Below, piece after piece: positions 1-6,245 of a stretch of DNA of 10,216 nucleotides. A model generated the notes under the pieces. That model made no database searches. It was not told the DNA's origin and was given only the letters and a program-made list of their open reading frames with translations. Source of the DNA: Candidatus Aminicenantota bacterium (GTDB lineage: Bacteria > Acidobacteriota > Aminicenantia > Aminicenantales > Aminicenantaceae). The stretch is from positions 1 through 10,216 of the forward strand of contig JAGLRY010000213.1 in assembly GCA_023135995.1 (NCBI GenBank), read 5' to 3'. Position 1 is the first letter of the stretch; each line of letters begins with the position of its first letter. Both the position numbers and the translations under genes were made by a program.

Positions 1-96
1 CTGATTGAAGGGCCCGTCAAATACGCTGAAAAAGTGATTTTAGGCCGGAAAAATTTCGAGATCATAGAAAAAGAGATGGGGAATTTGTTAGAATGA
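1..96 (+). CDS. C-terminal end of an unrecognised protein (clipped by window start)
   Basis: Reading frame 1 is open from the first base to a TGA at 94-96 and gives 31 residues ending in GNLLE. The other two forward frames hit stops almost at once. The tail is rich in Lys and Glu and looks like a soluble alpha-helical C-terminus, but no family can be named from so little. The next gene starts 60 bp further on the same strand with no clear promoter between, so the two may be co-transcribed. The coding assignment rests only on the open frame and its composition. Confidence 0.45.
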   Translation: MIEGPVKYAEKVILGRKNFEIIEKEMGNLLE

Positions 97-155
97 TGTG
101 GACCTTTAGCGCAAATAAAAAACAAGGTTTTGGAATATTGGCCGAATAAAGTGAT

Positions 156-1772
156 ATGACGAAGAAGGCTACCGTGCTTTTTTGGTGTGTGGTTCTGTTC
201 TTTTCTGGAGTGATATCCACAGAGAGTTGTAAGCTCCAGAAGCAGGATGATCCCCTAAACGTCATTCTCATCACCCTAGACACACAGAGAGCTGATTACA
301 TAAGCGCCGTCAACTCAACAAAGGCCTTAACCCCAAACATCGATTCCTTAGCCGGAAAAGGGATCATCTTCGAAAATTGTTACAGCCCTATTCCTATCAC
401 AGGACCTGCTCATGCATCGCTGTTCTACTCCCTCCTACCCCATGAACTGAATCTTTACAATAACGGACAGGTCTTCAACAACGAAAAAAATCTAATGTCC
501 ATTGCACAAATATTTAAAAAAAAGGGGTATCAAACAGCAGGATTTGTTTCTCTGGGAGTGCTCAATGCGAAGTTTCGTCTGGCTGATGGATATGACTCCT
601 TCGTAGACAACCAACCCGAAAATAGATGGTATCTCCATGCTGAAGAAGTGAATGAGAGGGTTTTTCCCTGGTTGGATAAAAACAGAGAGAACCGCTTTTT
701 CATCTGGATCCACTATTCCGATCCTCATGATCCCTATGCGCCCCCTTCTCTTCCCCCTGATCTTCGCATCTCTTTTAACGGCCAGCCATACACAGAGCTC
801 TGTCTCCAGAAAGAAGAACGCTTGTCCATGCGGTTCAGGCTACGTAAGGGGGATAACACGATCGAATGTGTTGTCTTGAATCCCTATCCAGATTCACAGG
901 ATGAATTTCGCATGAGTTTGAATGATATCAAGTATTCGGCAACAAAAAATGTCAGGATAAAATATGAGGGATTGAATGTCGTTCATAAGGATGAGCGATT
1001 AAGCCTTTTGATCAAGGACCGGGGCCGGATCAAAATCGAAAATCCGGGAAACACAGAAGAATTCCGAATGGAGGCCTCCGGACGGATATACCTTTTGGCA
1101 CAGGAAAAAGTCCAAGCGTATAGAGAGGAAGTTGAATATATGGATTTTCAGATCGGGCGCCTGATTAAGAAGCTCGAGCAGCGTAAACTGTTGGATAAAA
1201 GCCTAGTGGTCATAGTGGGCGATCACGGCGAGGGACTGGGAAACCACAGGACTCTTCTCGGAGACCCACATTTCGGCCATATCCATTATTTGTACACAGA
1301 ATATTTGAAGATCCCACTGATTTTATATAATCCTTATTGGAAAGAGAACGGATCGATAAGAACCGATCTCACTACGATCCTTGATGTTACTCCCACGATC
1401 CTCGCTGCCATGGGATGGGAAAAAATGCCCTTTCATAAGGGATTTGACCTTCAGAAAACGAGAGGAGAGAGGAATCCGGTCATATTTGGCGAAACCTACA
1501 GGCCTGAATCCACAAGAGACAGATTCTCAGGGCTTCAGTACCCCTGGCATCTCATTTTTACTCCGGGCCGGGACCGATACGAGCTATACAATGTATTGGA
1601 TGATCCAGATGAACAAACAAATCTCTATGCCCAAAAAAAGGAAAACGCGGTTATCATAGACCTTGAGAAAACCGTCAAGACACATACGCTCGAAATACTG
1701 AGCAAAAAAAAAGACATTGAACTCGATCCCAAGAGCCTGGAGATGCTGAGATCCCTCGGTTACATCAAGTAA
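156..1772 (+). CDS. exported sulfatase-fold (alkaline phosphatase superfamily) hydrolase/transferase, Thr-type, copy 1
   Basis: 538 aa. Residues 1-25 form an N-terminal signal/anchor (KK, then a hydrophobic run to about residue 20). Cys25 follows, but TESC is a poor lipobox, so lipidation is uncertain. The catalytic fold starts at residue 35 with NVILITLDTQRAD (metal ligand Asp42). The active-site loop ITGPAHASL has Thr82 where sulfatases have the formylglycine Cys/Ser, and His86 where they have Arg. The second metal site is GDHGEG (Asp356, His357), followed by PHFGHIH at 371-377. About 120 residues (roughly 199-318) sit between HYSDPHDPYAPP and the next catalytic helix. They look like a beta-rich accessory domain and recur in the third sulfatase gene here. 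The C-terminus is LRSLGYIK. A TAA in frame at 147-149 excludes a longer start, and no good Shine-Dalgarno is visible. Known: Thr nucleophiles occur in the phosphoethanolamine/phosphoglycerol transferases of this superfamily. Inference: a periplasmic or surface phospho- or sulfo-ester enzyme; substrate unknown. Confidence 0.88.
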   Translation: MTKKATVLFWCVVLFFSGVISTESCKLQKQDDPLNVILITLDTQRADYISAVNSTKALTPNIDSLAGKGIIFENCYSPIPITGPAHASLFYSLLPHELNLYNNGQVFNNEKNLMSIAQIFKKKGYQTAGFVSLGVLNAKFRLADGYDSFVDNQPENRWYLHAEEVNERVFPWLDKNRENRFFIWIHYSDPHDPYAPPSLPPDLRISFNGQPYTELCLQKEERLSMRFRLRKGDNTIECVVLNPYPDSQDEFRMSLNDIKYSATKNVRIKYEGLNVVHKDERLSLLIKDRGRIKIENPGNTEEFRMEASGRIYLLAQEKVQAYREEVEYMDFQIGRLIKKLEQRKLLDKSLVVIVGDHGEGLGNHRTLLGDPHFGHIHYLYTEYLKIPLILYNPYWKENGSIRTDLTTILDVTPTILAAMGWEKMPFHKGFDLQKTRGERNPVIFGETYRPESTRDRFSGLQYPWHLIFTPGRDRYELYNVLDDPDEQTNLYAQKKENAVIIDLEKTVKTHTLEILSKKKDIELDPKSLEMLRSLGYIK

Positions 1773-1791
1773 GGATCTTTACCTCACTGTA

Positions 1792-2044
1792 CCTGGATTA
1801 TTCACGAGTTGAGGTTACCGCAGATGCAAGGCGCAAAGGATGCAGCTGTGGTTGTCCACCGCAAATCCTTTGCAACGAAGCAGATGCGGTGAGATCAGCT
1901 CGCCCATAGGGTAAAAAATGTCGATTATATATAGAATCAACATAGAGAACGTACTGATCATTGAAATAATCAGAAAAATCAAAGTAATATACAAATATCA
2001 TATGAGTAATAATAAGTATCGACATTTTTTATGAATAGTCCAGG
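1792..2044 (+). mobile_element. MITE-like non-autonomous element, copy 1 (253 bp)
   Basis: The left end CCTGGATTATTCA (1792-1804) is matched in inverted orientation by TGAATAGTCCAGG (2032-2044), with one mismatch in 13. The element is flanked by the 4-bp direct repeat TGTA at 1788-1791 and 2045-2048, a target-site duplication. An inner inverted repeat, TAAAAAATGTCGAT at 1912-1925 against its exact complement at 2018-2031, encloses a 92-bp AT-rich stretch. A 23-bp core at 1823-1845 is identical in copy 2. No transposase is encoded, so movement would need an enzyme supplied elsewhere. Termini starting CCT and a 4-5 bp duplication recall the IS1380 family (for example ISEcp1), but that assignment is tentative. 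The element fills most of the 349-bp gap between two sulfatase genes. Without it and one TGTA the gap would be 92 bp. Confidence 0.82.
1817..1890. repeat. imperfect hairpin in left half of MITE copy 1
   Basis: ACCGCA (1817-1822) pairs with TGCGGT (1885-1890), and GCAAAGGAT (1833-1841) pairs with ATCCTTTGC (1865-1873). An internal loop of 10-11 nt separates the two stems. In copy 2 the equivalent region has different bases but is also flanked by imperfectly complementary arms (about 9867-9888 and 9927-9945). Confidence 0.6.
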
Positions 2045-2111
2045 TGTATTTCTTGTCATACAATATATCCAGTGACGCGCTCTTTACTTATCCAAAATTG
2101 CCAGTATAATT

Positions 2112-2120
2112 GGGAGGTGA
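2112..2120 (+). promoter_or_regulatory. ribosome binding site fixing the start of the second sulfatase gene
   Basis: GGGAGGTGA is a strong Shine-Dalgarno, and its GGAGG core ends 4 nt before the ATG at 2122. It rules out the in-frame TTG at 2110, which it overlaps. Confidence 0.8.
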
Positions 2121-2121
2121 A

Positions 2122-4146
2122 ATGCAAATCGACCAGAAAAACCAGAATACCCGCTACCGAAAAACATATCGATCTCCTCTGTTGATAATCTTTTTAATCC
2201 TATTCATTGTTTTGAGTTGTCACTCCTGCAAGGACGGACAAAAAACTGAAGGGAATCTCTACCGGATCATCGATCACTTTGAAACGTTAACCTTTCATGA
2301 AACCCCGGTCGACGTATCCGTTCTCACACAAAAACCAAAAAATGCCGAGGTCCCGCAATCCTCATCTCTTGACCTGGAATTAGAAAAATTCATCACGGAA
2401 AATTTGAATTGGGACAACACCAATGAAAGTCCCGTGCATCCACTCAAGTTAAAAATTAAGAAGCGCCCGGGAAAAGGCTCGCCAAGAGGGCTGCGCACCA
2501 AAAATGTCATTCTCGCCCTCCCTCCTACGTCCTTTTCATTCACAAAAAAAATATCCAAAAAAACATCTCTCCAATTTGGCTACGGAATCGTGAATGAAGC
2601 ATGGGAACATGTTAAGGGAGAGGTCACGTTCACTATTACTATAGAGGATCCCAAAGAAGAGAAAAAACGACAGGTCTTCCGCACGTCATTGAATCCAGAA
2701 CAAAAAGACAGAGATAAACAATGGTTCTCCCACGAAGTCGACTTGAGAGAGTATACAAAACGAACCATCACCATCACCTTTCGCACGACTTCCGTAAGTG
2801 TCGATACGAATAACTGTTACGCAGCTTGGGTGAATCCAGTCCTCATCGAAAAGGAAAATGCGCTGCCAAAACTCAACGTGATACTCATATCCATAGATAC
2901 GCTCAGAGCCGATCATCTGGGGTGCTATGGTTACACAAGAGATACGTCTCCTCATCTCGATGCCTTATCAAAGGAGAGCGTTCTTTTCAAACAAGTTGTT
3001 GCTCAAGCTCCCTATACTGTGTCCTCGCATATGTCCATGCTTACCTCTCTCTATCCTTCCTTTCACAAAGTCAATTTGATCAGAGAGAGCACCATGAATC
3101 CAAAAATTGAGACCCTTGCCGAACGTCTCTACAACAATGGGTACCGGACTTGGGCTATTGTGGGGGGAGGTCAGATGAGCTCGGACTATGGCCTTTCGGA
3201 GGGCTTTGAATCATACACGGAATTCACCTCTCCTCATCGGGATGTGTGGAGGAAAACCCAAGAAACAATCGGATTCATCGAAAAAGAAAAAGATAACAAT
3301 TTTTTCATATTTTTTCATTCCTATAAACCCCATGCTCCTTACAATCCCATTCCTCCTTATGACACGATGTTCAGCCCAGATTATTCCGGCCCGATCTCCG
3401 GGAGTATCGAGCAGATCGAAGCCATTAATTCGGGACAGCTCGAAGCGACTCCCGAAGATATCCAACACCTGATCGCCCTTTATGACGGGGACATCCGGGA
3501 GATGGACGACCAGATAGTGGAACTATTCGACTATTTGAAAAAAGAGGGCTTGGACAAGAGGACTCTGATCGTATTCACCTCCGACCATGGAGAAGAATTC
3601 GGAGAGCACGGGAAGGTCGGTGTGCACAGTCATACCGTGTATGATGAACTCCTCCTCGTCCCCCTCATCCTCCATCTTCCTGAAATATTGCCCAAAGGCG
3701 CAGTCTATGATACCCAGGTTCAATCGGTCGACATCCTTCCGACTATCCTCGACCTAACTGGGACCAACCTTAAAGATGCACCCATCCACGGCGAATCTCT
3801 CCTGCCACTCATAAAAAATGGGACACAAGACGAAAACAGCAGACATGCGTTCAGTGAGAGATTGGCGGCTGACGGCAATCACTTCAGGTCGTTGCGCAGT
3901 TCCCGATTCAAATACATCATGCAAGATAATAAGAAGAAAAACATTGTGGACCATTTCTATTATGATCTCCCGGCAGACCCCCAAGAACAGAACTCTCTCA
4001 AGTTGACCCCAGAAAAACTACGAGAAATGTTCAATCAGATCCTTTTCCTGATCGAAGAGGGGAAGAGAGTGGACACGTTTCAGCGCGGGAAAAAAATCGA
4101 CGAAGACACCCTGGAAATCCTTAAAGCACTGGGATACATCAAATGA
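2122..4146 (+). CDS. sulfatase-fold lipoprotein with N-terminal beta-sandwich-like domain, Thr-type
   Basis: 674 aa from the ATG chosen by the ribosome binding site. The signal is basic (RYRKTYR) then hydrophobic (residues 19-32), with lipobox VLSC, so Cys33 is probably lipidated. Residues ~44-110 look like a linker. Residues ~127-245 form a beta-rich domain (QFGYGIVNEAW, later WFSHEVDLREY and AAWVNP) of a kind I associate with other large sulfatase-fold proteins. The catalytic domain starts at NVILISIDTLRADH (252-265; Asp259). The active-site loop APYTVSSHMSMLTSL puts Thr299 at the nucleophile position and His303 where sulfatases have Arg. The distal metal site is TSDHGEEFGEHG (Asp488, His489), with HSH at 502-504. 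The C-terminus is ALGYIK. It differs from its neighbours in lacking the mid-domain insertion and in having SS rather than PA in the active-site loop. Its stop overlaps the next start (ATGA), so translation is probably coupled. Substrate unknown; a surface glycan or lipid ester is plausible. Confidence 0.9.
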   Translation: MQIDQKNQNTRYRKTYRSPLLIIFLILFIVLSCHSCKDGQKTEGNLYRIIDHFETLTFHETPVDVSVLTQKPKNAEVPQSSSLDLELEKFITENLNWDNTNESPVHPLKLKIKKRPGKGSPRGLRTKNVILALPPTSFSFTKKISKKTSLQFGYGIVNEAWEHVKGEVTFTITIEDPKEEKKRQVFRTSLNPEQKDRDKQWFSHEVDLREYTKRTITITFRTTSVSVDTNNCYAAWVNPVLIEKENALPKLNVILISIDTLRADHLGCYGYTRDTSPHLDALSKESVLFKQVVAQAPYTVSSHMSMLTSLYPSFHKVNLIRESTMNPKIETLAERLYNNGYRTWAIVGGGQMSSDYGLSEGFESYTEFTSPHRDVWRKTQETIGFIEKEKDNNFFIFFHSYKPHAPYNPIPPYDTMFSPDYSGPISGSIEQIEAINSGQLEATPEDIQHLIALYDGDIREMDDQIVELFDYLKKEGLDKRTLIVFTSDHGEEFGEHGKVGVHSHTVYDELLLVPLILHLPEILPKGAVYDTQVQSVDILPTILDLTGTNLKDAPIHGESLLPLIKNGTQDENSRHAFSERLAADGNHFRSLRSSRFKYIMQDNKKKNIVDHFYYDLPADPQEQNSLKLTPEKLREMFNQILFLIEEGKRVDTFQRGKKIDEDTLEILKALGYIK

Positions 4147-5756
4147 AAACAAAGTTCGGTATTGTATGCTTTGTATCGCCGCTGATTCTGTCTCTGTTGA
4201 TTTTCAATGCGTGTGCGCCCTCGGAAAACCAGAACCTTATCCTCATCACACTCGACACACATCGTGCAGATTATATGGGCGCCTACAACGAGGGATTCGT
4301 ATCAACGCCCAACCTCGATTTTCTGGCTAGAGAAGGAACGCTCTTCACCAATTGTTTCAGTCCGATCCCCGTTACCCTGCCCGCCCATTCCAGTCTTTTT
4401 TATTCCCAGCCTCCTTACAAACTCAAAATCTACAATAACGGTGAAACTCTGAGTGCTGATGGGATCAAATCCCTGGCTGAGATTTTCAAGGAGAATGGCT
4501 ACCTGACGGGTGCGTTTGTTTCACTGGGCGTGCTTTTGGGAAGGTATGGATTGAATCAAGGATTCGATACATACAGCGACCAATTTCCCGAAACGCGATG
4601 GTATCTCACAGCCGAAGAAGTTAATTCTCGTCTTTTTCCCTGGTTGGAGAAGCACCGGGAACAGAATTTCTTCTTGTGGATACACTACTCTGACCCCCAT
4701 GATCCCTATGCGCCTCCTGATCTCTCCAATGACCTTAAGATCTATCTCAATGACAATCTTTTAAAAGAGCTCTGTTTGCAAAAAAACCAAGTTGAAGATA
4801 TTGCGCTTCCTCTGAATAAGGGAAAAAACACTCTCCGCTTAGAAGTCACGAATGAGTTTATCCCAAAGAAAGACGCGTTTTTGGCCAGGCTCGTCCAGCT
4901 GGAGTTGGTCCCCTCGTCACATGCAGAGGATACCACTCTCCATTTCGGACGAGGATGGCTCAACACTAGAAAGAGCAAACGCATGATGTATTTTAAGAAC
5001 AATGCCATACTAAAGATCCAAAGTCCCAAGGACCAGGAGGGAGTGATCCTCAAGTTGCGGGGTAAACTGGACATGGGGACAGAGGGGAACAGAGAGATGT
5101 ACAGGCGGGAGGTGGAGTATCTCGATCGAGAGATCGGATCTCTCTTCAACACTCTCAAGACGCTTGACCTTTTTGAAAAAACCATCATCGTTTCAGTGGG
5201 AGACCATGGCGAGGGATTGGGCGAGTACGAATCATCGCGAGGGGGACCCCACTTCGGACATATCCATTATCTGTATTCTGTCTATCTCAAAGTTCCTTTT
5301 GTCATTTGGAATCCCGCAAAGAGGAGAAACCAGACGATTTCCCGTCCTGCCACCTTGATAGATACAGCCCCTACCGTGCTGGCCCTTATGGATATCGACA
5401 GGCCATCACACATGATGGGACGAAACCTGATGAAGGGGAAAAAAACAGAAGACACTCCCACCGAACTCTTCTTCGAGACCTATGAACCCGAGGCAGACTT
5501 CAACCGGTTTGCGATCCTCTCTTTTCCCGATCACCTTATCTTTACACTCAAGACAAATGCTTATGAGCTCTACGACATCTCCAGTGATCCCAAGGAGACA
5601 ACTGACCTCTATCCGGATCAGGAGAACGATCCCAGGATCAACCGACTCAGGGAGAAATTGAACGATTACACCAGAAGGGCCCTATCCAACAGGTCTATAC
5701 AAGAAAAGGATGAAAAGACGGTGGAGATGCTCAAGGCTCTCGGCTACATCAAATAA
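4143..5756 (+). CDS. sulfatase-fold lipoprotein, Thr-type, paralogue of copy 1
   Basis: 537 aa, with its ATG overlapping the upstream TGA by 4 bp; a weak GGGA lies 8 nt upstream. The signal is hydrophobic to about residue 22 and Cys24 (FNAC) is a likely but non-ideal lipidation site. The fold is collinear with the first sulfatase gene: LILITLDTHRAD (Asp38), PVTLPAHSSL (Thr78 nucleophile position, His82), IHYSDPHDPYAPP (180-192), VGDHGEGLG (Asp354, His355), PHFGHIH (369-375) and C-terminal KALGYIK. Residues ~193-310 hold the same inserted beta-rich domain as copy 1, with a LYLND-like strand start and a KGKNTLRLEV turn. Many blocks are identical between the two proteins, so they are duplicates that have since diverged. 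It is not a formylglycine sulfatase by motif. The gene is convergent with the - strand genes, with only 41 bp between. Confidence 0.9.
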   Translation: MKTKFGIVCFVSPLILSLLIFNACAPSENQNLILITLDTHRADYMGAYNEGFVSTPNLDFLAREGTLFTNCFSPIPVTLPAHSSLFYSQPPYKLKIYNNGETLSADGIKSLAEIFKENGYLTGAFVSLGVLLGRYGLNQGFDTYSDQFPETRWYLTAEEVNSRLFPWLEKHREQNFFLWIHYSDPHDPYAPPDLSNDLKIYLNDNLLKELCLQKNQVEDIALPLNKGKNTLRLEVTNEFIPKKDAFLARLVQLELVPSSHAEDTTLHFGRGWLNTRKSKRMMYFKNNAILKIQSPKDQEGVILKLRGKLDMGTEGNREMYRREVEYLDREIGSLFNTLKTLDLFEKTIIVSVGDHGEGLGEYESSRGGPHFGHIHYLYSVYLKVPFVIWNPAKRRNQTISRPATLIDTAPTVLALMDIDRPSHMMGRNLMKGKKTEDTPTELFFETYEPEADFNRFAILSFPDHLIFTLKTNAYELYDISSDPKETTDLYPDQENDPRINRLREKLNDYTRRALSNRSIQEKDEKTVEMLKALGYIK

Positions 5757-5769
5757 ACTCGTGAATAAT
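5757..5769 (-). repeat. 13-bp fragment of the MITE terminus, inverted
   Basis: ACTCGTGAATAAT is the exact reverse complement of ATTATTCACGAGT, part of the left end of both MITE copies (1797-1809 and 9851-9863 match it). The outermost CCTGG is missing and no other part of the element is present. It begins immediately after the stop codon of the third sulfatase gene. A decayed or recombined element end is the simplest reading. Confidence 0.5.
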
Positions 5770-5797
5770 GTAAGTTGGTAGAGCACGATTGCACCTG

Positions 5798-6190
5798 TTA
5801 TTTTTTGGATAGGGATTGGTGGATTTTTGAGGGGATCCGGAAGAGCAGCCTGTTGATAAGCCCGAATAAAAATGGCCACTGTTTCATGGCTGGATTCTCA
5901 AGAGGATGCTCGGCAAAATACCTTTGGACGATGGGACATCCCAGGCATTCCATACAGTATGGGCTGAGCTTGCCCTGACTCAAATAGCGCCGAATCTCCT
6001 GAATCTCTGGGGAATTCCAAGCTTCAGCATAATCAGGAAAGGAGTAGCCGACCGGATTTCCGTAGCAACAAGGAAGGATTCCCCGCCTTAAGATGTACAG
6101 ATTTTCCCATGGCTCTCGACAGAGAGGCATACCGGTTTCGCCGATGTCATTTTCGGAGCATTCAGTAACAACTTCTTCGCTTTGATCCAT
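5798..6190 (-). CDS. stand-alone SPASM-like iron-sulfur domain protein
   Basis: 130 aa. The Cys pattern and context match the auxiliary-cluster SPASM domain of radical SAM maturases: C24 REPWENLYILRRGILP C41 C42, later a WNSPEIQEIRRYL helix, then C79-x2-C82-x2-C85. The segment LYILRRGxLPCC followed by an 'EIQEIRRYL' helix is the typical SPASM order. In most relatives this domain is the C-terminal part of the radical SAM protein. Here it lies 55 bp downstream of the radical SAM stop, in another frame, behind its own Shine-Dalgarno. A TAG in its frame (6203-6205) sits just upstream of the ATG, so it cannot be read through. The C-terminal ~30 residues (WPFLFGLINRLLFRIP) are hydrophobic/basic and could touch the membrane. 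It probably works together with the upstream protein, or is the severed end of a once single enzyme. Confidence 0.8.
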   Translation of the reverse strand: MDQSEEVVTECSENDIGETGMPLCREPWENLYILRRGILPCCYGNPVGYSFPDYAEAWNSPEIQEIRRYLSQGKLSPYCMECLGCPIVQRYFAEHPLENPAMKQWPFLFGLINRLLFRIPSKIHQSLSKK

Positions 6191-6195
6191 CCGAT

Positions 6196-6203
6196 CCCTT
6201 TCC
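6196..6203 (-). promoter_or_regulatory. ribosome binding site of the SPASM-like ORF
   Basis: On the - strand GGAAAGGG ends 5 nt before the ATG. Its presence supports independent translation of the SPASM-like ORF rather than a sequencing frameshift within one gene. Confidence 0.55.
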
Positions 6204-6245
6204 TATAGCTGGCTCTTCACATCTTTCTCCATCGTTTCGTTCCGA

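Noticed and set aside
1798..2025. 75-codon - strand ORF inside MITE copy 1, with a 58-codon open frame at the same place in copy 2 (both start MSIL)
   Set aside because: Outside the shared inner repeats the two peptides are not similar and the frames end differently. The common start and NRHFLP segment come from the inverted repeat itself.
2083..2110. TTTACT-16-TATAAT as a promoter for the second sulfatase gene
   Set aside because: The predicted start (~2117) would fall inside the strong Shine-Dalgarno and remove most of it from the message, so the match is probably chance.
4742..5188. 148-codon - strand ORF within the third sulfatase gene
   Set aside because: It is a shadow frame over a well-supported gene, with low-complexity Ser/Arg-rich content and no recognisable motif.
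5757..5797. Bidirectional terminator between the convergent gene sets
   Set aside because: No stem of useful length followed by a T run is visible on either strand.
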